Origin: Pseudomonas sp. R76
Lineage (GTDB): Bacteria; Pseudomonadota; Gammaproteobacteria; Pseudomonadales; Pseudomonadaceae
Length of the DNA stretch: 64,000 nucleotides
Assembly: GCF_009834565.1 (NCBI RefSeq)
Contig: NZ_CP019428.1
Coordinates: 6,200,001-6,264,000, forward strand
Reading direction: 5' to 3'
Shown: in pieces, positions 27,578-35,127 of the stretch
Position numbering within the stretch: the stretch's first letter is position 1
How the letters are laid out: each line of letters begins with the position of its first letter
The notes under the pieces: model-generated
Told to the model about the DNA's origin: nothing
Database searches by the model: none
What the model saw: the letters and a program-made list of their open reading frames with translations, nothing else
Translations under genes and position numbers: made by a program

Positions 27578-28270
27578 AAAATGCATCGGGTACAAAGCGT
27601 AGGCCCACCGGCGCATGGCCGGTACAGTGACATATTTGGCGCGGCGCAAAAGCAGCAACCCCGCCAATGGCGCGATCAGGCAGGCGGCCAGCCCCAGCAG
27701 CGCAATCACGCTGCCGCTGTTGAGCAGAATCTGCCATTGGTTGGCAGCCACGCAGACCAAGCCCGGTAACACGCTGAAATACCATGGACGGCTGAACACC
27801 AGCAGCATCGCCAACGGCAACAACACACCAAAGAAACCGAACATCAGCTGCGTCGAAAACACACCCGCCAGTATCAGGGCAAGCAGCGCCAAACCTCGGT
27901 CAAAAAGCGCCTTCTGCTGCCATCCTCTGGCAACCAGCAGCCCCAATGCCAATGTCGGCAATACATTCAACGTATCGGCATCGTCGATAAACATCCGGTA
28001 CGGCACTTCGCTGATCACACTGAACAGCAGCAGCCAGCCCAGGTAGCGCCATTGGCCGCTCACGGGCGAATTTCGGACACGGTGCAAATTTGCCGCAATC
28101 GCCAGGCAAAACCACGGAAACGCCAGGCGCCCCGGCACATACAGGCCATCCAGGCTCAGCCCGACATAGCGCAGGTGGTCCAGCACCATGCTCAGCAGCG
28201 CCAACCACTTGAGCAAATCCAGGGCGCCATCGCGCAAGCGTCCGACAGGCATCGTTTGTGTACCGTGCAT
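27542..28270 (-). CDS. TraX family membrane protein
   Basis: A 242-residue protein with about seven hydrophobic segments. The family signature begins at the N-terminus (GALDLLKWLALLSMVLDHLRY) and LAFPWFCLAIAANLHR follows. TraX was first described as an F-pilin N-acetylating protein, but chromosomal relatives such as this one occur away from conjugation genes and resemble membrane acyltransferases. No tra genes are nearby. ATG 28270 (MHGTQTMP) is chosen since GGGGAA precedes it; the ATG at 28291 has no ribosome binding site. Its 3' end overlaps the LodB-like gene by 36 bp. Confidence 0.8.
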   Translation of the reverse strand: MHGTQTMPVGRLRDGALDLLKWLALLSMVLDHLRYVGLSLDGLYVPGRLAFPWFCLAIAANLHRVRNSPVSGQWRYLGWLLLFSVISEVPYRMFIDDADTLNVLPTLALGLLVARGWQQKALFDRGLALLALILAGVFSTQLMFGFFGVLLPLAMLLVFSRPWYFSVLPGLVCVAANQWQILLNSGSVIALLGLAACLIAPLAGLLLLRRAKYVTVPAMRRWAYALYPMHFLLLLVVRKAIG

Positions 28271-28360
28271 AATTCCCCAGTGACTTTGCATTTACAGTGC
28301 GTGCGCACCCGCGACAATCTTGGTTACAGTGCGCACCAACATCGACCACAGGAATGGGCC

Positions 28361-29401
28361 ATGACCGACAAGAGCCAACAATTCGCCAGCGACAACTATT
28401 CCGGCATCTGCCCGGAAGCCTGGGCCGCCATGGAACTCGCCAACCAGGGCCATCAACGCGCCTACGGCGATGATGAATGGACCCACCGCGCCGCCGACGG
28501 TTTCCGTAATCTGTTCGAAACAGACTGCGAAGTCTTCTTCGCCTTCAACGGCACCGCCGCCAACTCCCTGGCACTGTCCTCGTTGTGCCAGAGCTACCAT
28601 AGCGTGATTTGCTCGGAAACCGCCCACGTCGAAACCGACGAATGCGGCGCGCCGGAGTTTTTCTCCAACGGCTCCAAGCTGCTCACTGCCCGCACCGAAA
28701 ACGGCAAGCTGACCCCGGAATCGATCCGCGAGATCGCCCTCAAGCGTCAGGACATTCACTACCCCAAGCCGCGCGTGGTCACCCTGACCCAAGCCACTGA
28801 AGTCGGCAGCGTGTACACCCCGGAAGAAATCCGCGCGATCAGTGTTACCTGCAAAGAGTTGGGCCTGAACCTGCACATGGACGGCGCGCGCTTTTCCAAC
28901 GCCTGCGCGTTCCTCGGCTGCTCGCCGGCCGACCTGACGTGGAAAGCCGGCGTGGACGTGCTGTGCTTCGGCGGCACGAAAAACGGCATGGCGGTGGGTG
29001 AAGCCATCCTGTTCTTCAACCACAAACTGGCTGAAGACTTCGACTACCGCTGCAAACAGGCCGGCCAGCTGGCCTCGAAAATGCGATTCCTCTCCGCCCC
29101 CTGGGTGGGCTTGCTGGAAAACGACGCCTGGCTCAAACACGCCCGCCACGCCAACCACTGCGCTCAACTGCTGAGCAGCCTGGTGGCGGATATTCCCGGC
29201 GTGGAGTTGATGTTCCCGGTACAAGCCAACGGCGTGTTCCTGCAGCTCTCGGAAGCGGCCATCGAGGCCCTGACAGCCAAGGGCTGGCGCTTTTACACCT
29301 TCATCGGCAAAGGCGGCGCGCGCTTCATGTGTGCGTGGGATACAGAGGAAGAGCGTGTAAGAGAATTAGCCGCGGATATTCGGACAGTGATGGGCGCTTA
29401 G
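28361..29401 (+). CDS. ltaE: Low-specificity L-threonine aldolase
   Basis: A 346-residue PLP enzyme that cleaves threonine/allo-threonine to glycine and acetaldehyde. It opens with SGICPEAWAAMELANQGHQ and has the lysine motif LCFGGTKNGMAVGEA (PLP lysine ~208) and LHMDGARFSNACAFL. The aldolase belongs to the conserved betaine cluster of Pseudomonas and is another way to balance glycine. ATG 28361 follows an AGGAATG leader. It probably has its own promoter, because TraX is divergent. Confidence 0.92.
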   Translation: MTDKSQQFASDNYSGICPEAWAAMELANQGHQRAYGDDEWTHRAADGFRNLFETDCEVFFAFNGTAANSLALSSLCQSYHSVICSETAHVETDECGAPEFFSNGSKLLTARTENGKLTPESIREIALKRQDIHYPKPRVVTLTQATEVGSVYTPEEIRAISVTCKELGLNLHMDGARFSNACAFLGCSPADLTWKAGVDVLCFGGTKNGMAVGEAILFFNHKLAEDFDYRCKQAGQLASKMRFLSAPWVGLLENDAWLKHARHANHCAQLLSSLVADIPGVELMFPVQANGVFLQLSEAAIEALTAKGWRFYTFIGKGGARFMCAWDTEEERVRELAADIRTVMGA

Positions 29402-29488
29402 GCGCGACGAATACTGGCGGATTGCCGAGACTGTTATTTGGTATTTCCGACAGCAGCCAACCCTATTTTCATCGACTAGCCTCTTGGA

Positions 29489-29553
29489 ACCCGAAAGGAA
29501 AACGCCGCTGCAGCGGCCACCTTTCGGGTACAACTGCCTGCCGAATAATCGGC
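29489..29553 (+). other. Long hairpin leader before the small orphan gene
   Basis: ACCCGAAAGG (29489-29498) pairs with CCTTTCGGGT (29520-29529), enclosing the perfect palindrome GCCGCTGCAGCGGC (29504-29517). A second stem GCCGA-ATAA-TCGGC (29540-29553) follows. The structures lie between the threonine aldolase stop and the 66-codon gene. They could end the aldolase mRNA or act as a leader. Confidence 0.5.
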
Positions 29554-29584
29554 CGGAAACGGAAATCCAGCAGAGGGTTAGACC

Positions 29585-29785
29585 ATGGAAGTTCAATGCT
29601 ACGCCGCCAAAGCGCAACAAGACGGCAGCCTCAGCAACACGTTCGTAAGCTGGGACGAGTTTCGAAAACTGGCTAACGTCGGTGACACCATCAGGGAGCC
29701 TTCAAGAACCCTGCACATCTATGAAAAAACCTTTGAATTGACAGCCTCAGGCGATCAGTTCTCCATCCAACTCTACGCCCGTTAA
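29585..29785 (+). CDS. Small protein of unknown function
   Basis: A 66-residue protein (MEVQCYAAKAQQDGSLSN...) with no membrane helix or known motif. GAGGG lies 8 bp before ATG 29585, and codon use looks like coding DNA. I do not recognise a family. It is followed by a GTTCCCACG repeat and the RAYT remnant. Confidence 0.6.
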   Translation: MEVQCYAAKAQQDGSLSNTFVSWDEFRKLANVGDTIREPSRTLHIYEKTFELTASGDQFSIQLYAR

Positions 29786-29805
29786 TCCCTAACCAGCCTG
29801 ATCGC

Positions 29806-29860
29806 TGATCGTTCCCACGCTCCGCGTGGGAATGCCTCCCCGGACGCTCCGCGTCCACGC
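29806..29860. repeat. GTTCCCACG repeat immediately upstream of the RAYT gene
   Basis: GATCGTTCCCACGCTCCGCGTGGGAATGC plus GGACGCTCCGCGTCC (joined in the sequence) end 26 bp before the RAYT start. Together with the downstream array this places the transposase gene between copies of one repeat family. Confidence 0.85.
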
Positions 29861-29885
29861 CACAACTCGATTCAAGGACGACTGG

Positions 29886-30418
29886 ATGGGTAGAAGCCGC
29901 TACGTCATCACCGAGCCCGAAAAACCGCATTTCCTGACGTGTACTGTCATGGAGTGGCTACCGCTATTTACCCGCGACTACCTTGTGGGCCATCTCCTGG
30001 ATTGTTGGCGATATCAGCAAAAGCACCATGCGCTACGCCTGTTTGGCTACGTCATTCTCGAAAACCACCTGCACTTCGTCGCGCAAGCGCCTGATCTGTG
30101 CAAGTGCGTCAGTCAATTCAAATCCTTCACTGCTCGCACCCTCATCGACGACCTGCAGCGCAAAGGTGCCGAGCGGTATTACAACGCCTACGCTTCAGCA
30201 AACGGGCACACAAGGCAGATCGGGTTTATCAACTTTGGCAGGAAGGCTCTCATGCCGAACTGGTCTACAGCGAGACAGTGATGCGCCAAAAACTTGATTA
30301 CATCCACCACAACCCGGTAAAGCGAGGGTACGTGGACTTAGCTGAGCACTGGCGATATTCCAGCGCCCGTAATTACGCGGGACGGGAGGGGTTAATAGAC
30401 ATACAAAGGTGGTACTGA
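29886..30418 (+). pseudogene. REP-associated tyrosine transposase (RAYT), frameshifted
   Basis: An IS200-like Y1 transposase of the REP-associated group. The first frame (29886 to ~30176) carries GYVILENHLHFVAQAP with the HLH metal-binding (HUH) motif. The second frame (~30177-30418) carries LQRLRFSKRAHKADRVYQLWQ, KLDYIHHNPVKRGYVDLAEHWRYSSARNY with the presumed catalytic Tyr, and the normal C-terminus. Joining the frames needs one extra base after GAGCGG at 30176, so a single-base deletion has broken the gene. RAYTs mobilise REP/REPIN sequences. No slippery heptamer is present, so programmed frameshifting is unlikely. Confidence 0.85.
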
Positions 30419-30423
30419 GGGCG

Positions 30424-30750
30424 GGACGCGGAGCGTCCCATGAGGCATTCCCACGCGGAGCGTGGGAACGATCGGATGCGGGAGGTTAGAACTCGAATGA
30501 TCGTTCCCACGCTCTGCGTGGGAATGCAGCCCGTGACGCTCCGCGTCACAACTGAAGGCGGAACGCGGAGCGTCCCAAGAGGCATTCCCACGCGGAGCGT
30601 GGGAACGATCGGGTGTGGGAGGTTAGAACTCGAATGATCGTTCCCACGCTCTGCGTGGGAATGCAGCCCGTGACGCTCCGCGTCACAACTGAAGGCGGGA
30701 CGCGGAGCGTCCCATGAGGCATTCCCACGCGGAGCGTGGGAACGATCACG
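30424..30750. repeat. Tandem array of GTTCCCACG repeats containing copies of the gbcB 3' end
   Basis: About 2.5 copies of a 135-137 bp unit. Each unit has two GTTCCCACG palindromes, GTGACGCTCCGCGTCAC and GGGACGCGGAGCGTCCC, and begins with AGGTTAGAACTCGA at 30483 and 30620. The same 14 bases at 30755 are the last codons and stop of gbcB, so the duplication has taken the gene's 3' end with it. Confidence 0.88.
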
Positions 30751-30757
30751 TGGAAGG

Positions 30758-31858
30758 TTAGAACTCGATGCGCACGTCGCCCTTCGGCACGCTGCAGCAC
30801 GACAGGATGTAGCCTTCGGCTTCGTCTTCTTCGGTGATGCCGCCGTTGTGGTCCATCTCGACCTCTCCGCCCAGCTTCATCACCTTGCAGGTGCCGCAAA
30901 TCCCCATACCGCAGGCTTTTGGAATCATTAGCCCAAGTTTGGCTGCCGCTGCGTGGACGGTTTCGCCTGGCGCCACACGGATGCTTTTGCCCGAGGCGAT
31001 AAATTCCACTTGATGCAAGTCGGCCAGGTCGATCTCCGGCGCTTCGGCGGCTTGTTCGGCTTGCTCGACCGCATCGGCACGCGCCTCCGGTGGCGTGGCG
31101 CCGAAGGATTCCTCGTGATAGCGCGCCATGTCGAAGCCCGCCGCTTCCAGCAGGCGCTTCACCGCGTTCATGTAGGGCGTGGGGCCGCAGCAGAACACTT
31201 CGCGCTCGAGGAAATCCGGCACCATCAGTTCGAGCATCTTGTGGTTCAGGTAGCCGCGATAACCCGCCCAGGGCTCGCCCAGGCCGTGTTTCTCGCAGAT
31301 CAGGTGCAGGCTGAAGTTGTCGATCCGCGACGCCATGTGCTCCAGCTCGCGGTGGTAAATGATGTCTTTGGGCGAGCGCGCACTGTGGATAAAGGTCATG
31401 TCGACATTGGCGTTGGTATCGTAATACCAACGCGCCATGGACATCACCGGCGTAATGCCGACACCGCCGCTGAGGTAAAGGACTTTGGGGTTGCTGAAGT
31501 CGATGGCATTGAACAACCCGACTGGCCCGTGCACCGCCAGCTCCTGGCCTTCATGCAGCGTGTCGTGCAGCCAGTTGGAAACCTTGCCGCCTGGCACCCG
31601 CTTGATCGTCACCGAGAAGCTGTACGGCACCGACGGCGAACTGGAAATCGTGTACGAGCGCATGATCGGCTGGCCGTCGATTTCCAGCTCCAGGGTGACA
31701 AACTGCCCCGGCTTGAAAAAGAACAGGATCGGCTGGTCGGCCATAAAGCAGAAGGTGCGCACATCCCAGGTTTCCTGGATGACTTTGACGCAACGGACGA
31801 TGTGCCGACCATTGGCCCAGGTCTGGGTGGTTACCGGATTCAGGAAGCTGTTGGACAT
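30758..31858 (-). CDS. gbcB: Glycine betaine demethylase reductase component GbcB
   Basis: A 366-residue electron-transfer flavoprotein: an FAD-binding ferredoxin-reductase domain (~20-120, RSYTISSSPSVPYSFSVTIKR), an NAD-binding domain (~125-240, VLYLSGGVGITPVMSMARW, FCCGPTPYM) and a C-terminal plant-type [2Fe-2S] domain (~285-366) with CGMGICGTC and a final Cys (ILSCCSVPKG). It supplies electrons from NAD(P)H to GbcA. It is transcribed divergently from gbcA over a shared 283-bp promoter region with a putative GbdR site. Confidence 0.95.
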   Translation of the reverse strand: MSNSFLNPVTTQTWANGRHIVRCVKVIQETWDVRTFCFMADQPILFFFKPGQFVTLELEIDGQPIMRSYTISSSPSVPYSFSVTIKRVPGGKVSNWLHDTLHEGQELAVHGPVGLFNAIDFSNPKVLYLSGGVGITPVMSMARWYYDTNANVDMTFIHSARSPKDIIYHRELEHMASRIDNFSLHLICEKHGLGEPWAGYRGYLNHKMLELMVPDFLEREVFCCGPTPYMNAVKRLLEAAGFDMARYHEESFGATPPEARADAVEQAEQAAEAPEIDLADLHQVEFIASGKSIRVAPGETVHAAAAKLGLMIPKACGMGICGTCKVMKLGGEVEMDHNGGITEEDEAEGYILSCCSVPKGDVRIEF

Positions 31859-31984
31859 GCTGTTCTCCGCAGCCGTATATCGGCCTGATGGTGGCGATTC
31901 TGCGTAACGCGAGAACCACCCATTTACCTATCTGCGACATTCACATACTTATCGCGACCAGCCCCCATACCACGGGGGTTGCGC

Positions 31985-32020
31985 GTCGGGATCAGAGTGG
32001 GCCATGTCGCTAATGGACAA
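31985..32020 (+). promoter_or_regulatory. Putative GbdR operator upstream of gbcA
   Basis: Two half-sites, GTCGGGATCAGAG (31985) and GTCGCTAATGGAC (32006), are direct repeats exactly 21 bp apart. Their agreement is GTCG-x2-A-x3-GA. The spacing is two helical turns, as for AraC-family dimers. They lie 120-155 bp before gbcA and also within the gbcB promoter region. Confidence 0.6.
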
Positions 32021-32141
32021 GGTTCGGCGCATCGGCGGCCCCACACTCGCTCTCAACAAAGACGCTTTCTTTACGCCTTGCAAAGCACCAACCGTAGCCA
32101 CTATTCGCCGGCCACACAGAATAGCCCTGAGGACACACACG

Positions 32142-33437
32142 ATGGACGTCACCGCAACCTTAAGCTTGGGCGATCCGCTGGAACCCGCACGCAAGGCCAC
32201 CGCGCAAATGTTGCAAGAGCGCGAGCGCACCTTTTCGCTGCCGCAGCCGTTTTACTCTGACGAGCGGCTGTTTGATATCGACATGCAGGAGATCTTCCAG
32301 AAAGAGTGGTTGATCGCCGGCATGACCTGCGAGATCCCCACCAAGGGCAATTACCTGACCCTGCAAGTGGGCAAGAACCCGATCATCGTGATCCGTGGCG
32401 CCGAAGGCGTGGTGCACGCGTTTCATAACGTGTGCCGCCACCGTGGGTCGCGCTTGTGCACCAGCGACAAGGGCAAGGTTGCCAAACTGGTGTGCCATTA
32501 CCACCAGTGGACCTACGAGCTGGACGGCCGCCTGCTGTTCGCCGGTACCGAGATGGGCGACGACTTCGACATGAAGCAGTACGGCCTGAAACCCGTGAAT
32601 GTGAAGACTGCCGGCGGCTACATTTTCATCAGCCTGGCGGAGAACCCGCCGGCCATCGATGACTTCCTGTCGACGTTGAACCACTACATGGAACCCTACG
32701 ACATGGAAAACACCAAGGTGGCGATCCAGACCACCTTGTTCGAAAAGGCCAACTGGAAGCTGGTGCTGGAAAACAACCGCGAGTGCTACCACTGCAACGC
32801 GTCGCACCCGGAGCTGTTGAAAACCCTGCTGGAGTGGGACGACGTCACCGACCCGCGCGCCGACCAGGCTTTCAAGGACCACGTGGCCGCCTCCGCTGCC
32901 GCCTGGGACGCTGAAAAAATCCCTTACGCCCACGCCAGCTTCGGCTTGCGTAACCGTATCGTGCGCATGCCGCTGCTCAAGGGCACCGTGTCGATGACCC
33001 TGGACGGCAAACAAGGCTGCAACAAGTTGATGGGCCGCATCAAAAACCCGGACCTGGGTTCGATGCGCATCCTGCACCTGCCGCACTCGTGGAACCACTG
33101 CATGGGCGACCACATCATCGTGTTCACCGTGTGGCCGATCAGCGCTCAGGAAACCATGGTCACCACCAAGTGGATCGTGCACAAAGACGCCGTCGAAGGC
33201 GTGGACTACGACGTGGAGCGCATGCGCAAAGTGTGGGACGCCACCAATGACCAGGACCGTCGCCTGGCCGAAGAGAACCAGCGCGGGATCAACTCCACCG
33301 CTTACCAGCCAGGGCCGTACTCCAAGACCTATGAGTTTGGCGTGGTGAACTTCGTGGATTGGTACAGCGAGCGTTTGCTGAGCAACCTCGGCGCTGCGCC
33401 GGCGCCTTACCTCAAGGGCGTCGCCGCACACGAATAA
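32142..33437 (+). CDS. gbcA: Glycine betaine demethylase oxygenase component GbcA (Rieske)
   Basis: A 431-residue Rieske non-haem iron oxygenase that converts glycine betaine to dimethylglycine and formaldehyde. Rieske ligands are in CRHRGS and CHYHQW (~residues 95-117), and the mononuclear iron ligands start at NRECYHCNASHPEL (two His). ATG 32142 is chosen behind TGAGGA; the frame stays open to 32004, but that would read through the operator. It pairs with the divergent gbcB and is expected to be activated by GbdR in response to betaine/dimethylglycine. Confidence 0.96.
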   Translation: MDVTATLSLGDPLEPARKATAQMLQERERTFSLPQPFYSDERLFDIDMQEIFQKEWLIAGMTCEIPTKGNYLTLQVGKNPIIVIRGAEGVVHAFHNVCRHRGSRLCTSDKGKVAKLVCHYHQWTYELDGRLLFAGTEMGDDFDMKQYGLKPVNVKTAGGYIFISLAENPPAIDDFLSTLNHYMEPYDMENTKVAIQTTLFEKANWKLVLENNRECYHCNASHPELLKTLLEWDDVTDPRADQAFKDHVAASAAAWDAEKIPYAHASFGLRNRIVRMPLLKGTVSMTLDGKQGCNKLMGRIKNPDLGSMRILHLPHSWNHCMGDHIIVFTVWPISAQETMVTTKWIVHKDAVEGVDYDVERMRKVWDATNDQDRRLAEENQRGINSTAYQPGPYSKTYEFGVVNFVDWYSERLLSNLGAAPAPYLKGVAAHE

Positions 33438-33459
33438 CGGCTACACCACCGATCAAAAT

Positions 33460-33547
33460 GTGGGAGCGGGCTTGCTCGCGAATGCAGTGGATCAGCCAAC
33501 CCATCTGGTGACTGACACACCGCCTTCGCGAGCAAGCCCGCTCCCAC
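33460..33547. repeat. REP doublet after gbcA
   Basis: Inverted GTGGGAGCGGGCTTGCTCGC arms about 45 bp apart, 20 bp after the gbcA stop codon. Confidence 0.9.
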
Positions 33548-33572
33548 ATTAGTTATAATCAGTGTTCAATAA

Positions 33573-34151
33573 TTGATCAACTCCCTCGCAACCCTTCACC
33601 ACTCTGCCCTCCAGCCTTCTCCCAACAACTTATCCACAAAGCCACCCACAGCAATTGTGGGCAAGTGCGCTTCCCCCCGAAAATAAATGAAGAAAATCCG
33701 TGACTTATTCAAGTAGTCCGGTTTTAGCCCGACCTGATCATTTATTGATCAAATCTTCGAAAGCCACGGATTACGTGCCCTGTAGCAGTACGCGAACACC
33801 TTATCCACAGAAGCACCAACAGACTTTGGGGGCAAGTTTATCGGCGCTGTGGAAAACCGTGTCAAACCTTCATAAGTCGGGGGTTCCGGCGTTTTAAATC
33901 AACAAATAAGCCAATTTGATCAAATTTTGATCAGACCCATGAAAGCCTTTATTTATAGGGGCTACAGACGATAGCGAACATCTTATCCACAGAAGCGCCA
34001 ACAGACTTTGGGGGCAAGTCTGGATCGGCGAATTAAGTTATTCATGGAAAAACCCTGGAAAAACCGTCAGTTAGCCTGGTTGTTTTTCGTACAGAGGGCT
34101 GCAGGGCTTGAGTTACCGGGGGTGTGGACAACCGCGAACAGGTTATCCACA
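33573..34151. other. Tandem array of perfect DnaA boxes with TGATCA palindromes, no gene
   Basis: This stretch has four copies of TTATCCACA at 33630, 33801, 33983 and 34143 (intervals 171, 182, 160 bp). Each lies in a conserved ~38-bp block ending CAACAGACTTTGGGGGCAAGT or a variant. A minus-strand TTTTCCACA (33848-33856) and TTGTCCACA (34123-34131) add further box-like sites. Between the blocks are TGATCA palindromes (33574, 33735, 33746, 33917, 33928) in AT-rich sequence. The 65-codon open frame at 33700-33897 consists of the repeat itself and is not credible as a gene. The layout resembles a DnaA-binding locus such as a datA- or DARS-like element, or an origin-derived sequence. Confidence 0.65.
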
Positions 34152-34202
34152 GGTGGGTCAACAGGGATTGTGGGTAATCCTAGAAAACACCGCATATCCA
34201 AT

Positions 34203-34340
34203 GTGGGAGCGGGCCTTTCTGTGGGAGCCGGCTTGTGTGGGAGCTGGCTTGCCTGCGATGCAGGCAACTCGGTTTAACTGACAGACCGAGTTGCCTGCAT
34301 CGCGGGCAAGCCCGGCTCCCACAGAAAGACCCGCTCCCAC
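34203..34340. repeat. Nested REP inverted repeat at the etfB 3' end
   Basis: Three REP arms on the left (GTGGGAGCGGG, GTGGGAGCCGGCTTG, GTGGGAGCTGGCTTG) face two on the right. The innermost arms are GCAGGCAACTCGG / CCGAGTTGCCTGC with loop TTTAACTGACAGA. The whole 138 bp folds into one long stem with an unpaired extra arm. Confidence 0.85.
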
Positions 34341-34346
34341 AGGGAA

Positions 34347-35117
34347 TTAGCGCACCACGCCTTCTTCGATGAGCAGCTTGAGAATGGCTTCAGCACCCGC
34401 CTCAGGGCTCAACCCTTTGAGCACTTGCCCGCCACCACCACTGGCCTTGGCCGTGGCAGCCTTCATACGGTCCGCACCGCTCTTGGCCTTGATCACCTTG
34501 AGGCGCTTGGGCCGTGGCTTGGCGGGTTGCAGCAGTGCGTCTGTGAATAACTCGTCCTGTTCGATCTCGACTTCATGGGCCGCCAGCTCACCGCGCTGTG
34601 CAGGGCCGTAGGCGCTCTGGCGTGGCTTGGGCGCGGCGTTATCCACCGTGGCCAGAAACGGCAGGCGCACTTTCAAGCGCCGCCGCTGCCCTCGCGGCAA
34701 CGCCTGAAGCACGTGGGCTACGCCACCTTCGATGGACTCCACCTGCGCCAGCCCGACAATCAGCGGCCAACCCAGTTGTTCGGCCAGCAGGAACGGCAAC
34801 ATGCCTGAGCCTTCGCCGGTTTCCGCCTGGCTGCCGGTCAACACCACTTGGGCGCCGGCACCGCGCAGATACTCACTGAGTACCGGCAAGGCATCGGAAC
34901 CTGCCGGCTGTTCCAGCACCTGCAATTGTGGCAAGCCCATGCCCAGGTAACTGCGCAACGTAGGCTCGTGAATATCGCCGGCGTGCAGCACCTGCAACTT
35001 ATCCCCAGCCATTTGCAGGCCCAGCTCGACCGCCCGAGCATCTTGCTCGGCGCGGCGTGGGCGGCCTGAGGTCGGGTGGGCGCCGATGGACACCAAGCTG
35101 ATTACATTCGTGGTCAT
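34347..35117 (-). CDS. etfB: Electron transfer flavoprotein beta-subunit-like protein
   Basis: A 256-residue ETF beta-family protein (VISLVSIGAHPTSGRPRRAEQDARAVELGLQMAG ... VVLTGSQAETGEGSGMLPFLLAEQLGWPLIVGLAQVE). The C-terminal half has a basic, Ala/Lys-rich linker (PKPRPKRLKVIKAKSGADRMKAATAKA in blocks) that is unusual for typical ETFs. ATG 35117 is preferred to 35123 because AAGGAC is then 7 bp upstream. It follows etfA by about 10 bp. It should take electrons from dimethylglycine (and perhaps sarcosine) dehydrogenation into the respiratory chain. Confidence 0.85.
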   Translation of the reverse strand: MTTNVISLVSIGAHPTSGRPRRAEQDARAVELGLQMAGDKLQVLHAGDIHEPTLRSYLGMGLPQLQVLEQPAGSDALPVLSEYLRGAGAQVVLTGSQAETGEGSGMLPFLLAEQLGWPLIVGLAQVESIEGGVAHVLQALPRGQRRRLKVRLPFLATVDNAAPKPRQSAYGPAQRGELAAHEVEIEQDELFTDALLQPAKPRPKRLKVIKAKSGADRMKAATAKASGGGGQVLKGLSPEAGAEAILKLLIEEGVVR

Positions 35118-35127
35118 GGTCATGTCC

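Noticed and set aside
27542..28270. Conjugative element suggested by the TraX protein
   Set aside because: No other tra, mob or integrase gene and no attachment site are visible; chromosomal TraX relatives are common.
30170..30240. Programmed frameshift in the RAYT gene
   Set aside because: No slippery A-AAA-AAG-like site or downstream pseudoknot is apparent; a plain one-base loss explains the sequence.
30424..30750. CRISPR-like array
   Set aside because: Units are 135-137 bp with internal palindromes and no unique spacers; no cas genes. It is a repeat expansion linked to the RAYT.
33700..33897. 65-codon frame in the gap after gbcA
   Set aside because: Most of it is the DnaA-box repeat and TGATCA sequence; no ribosome binding site or family.
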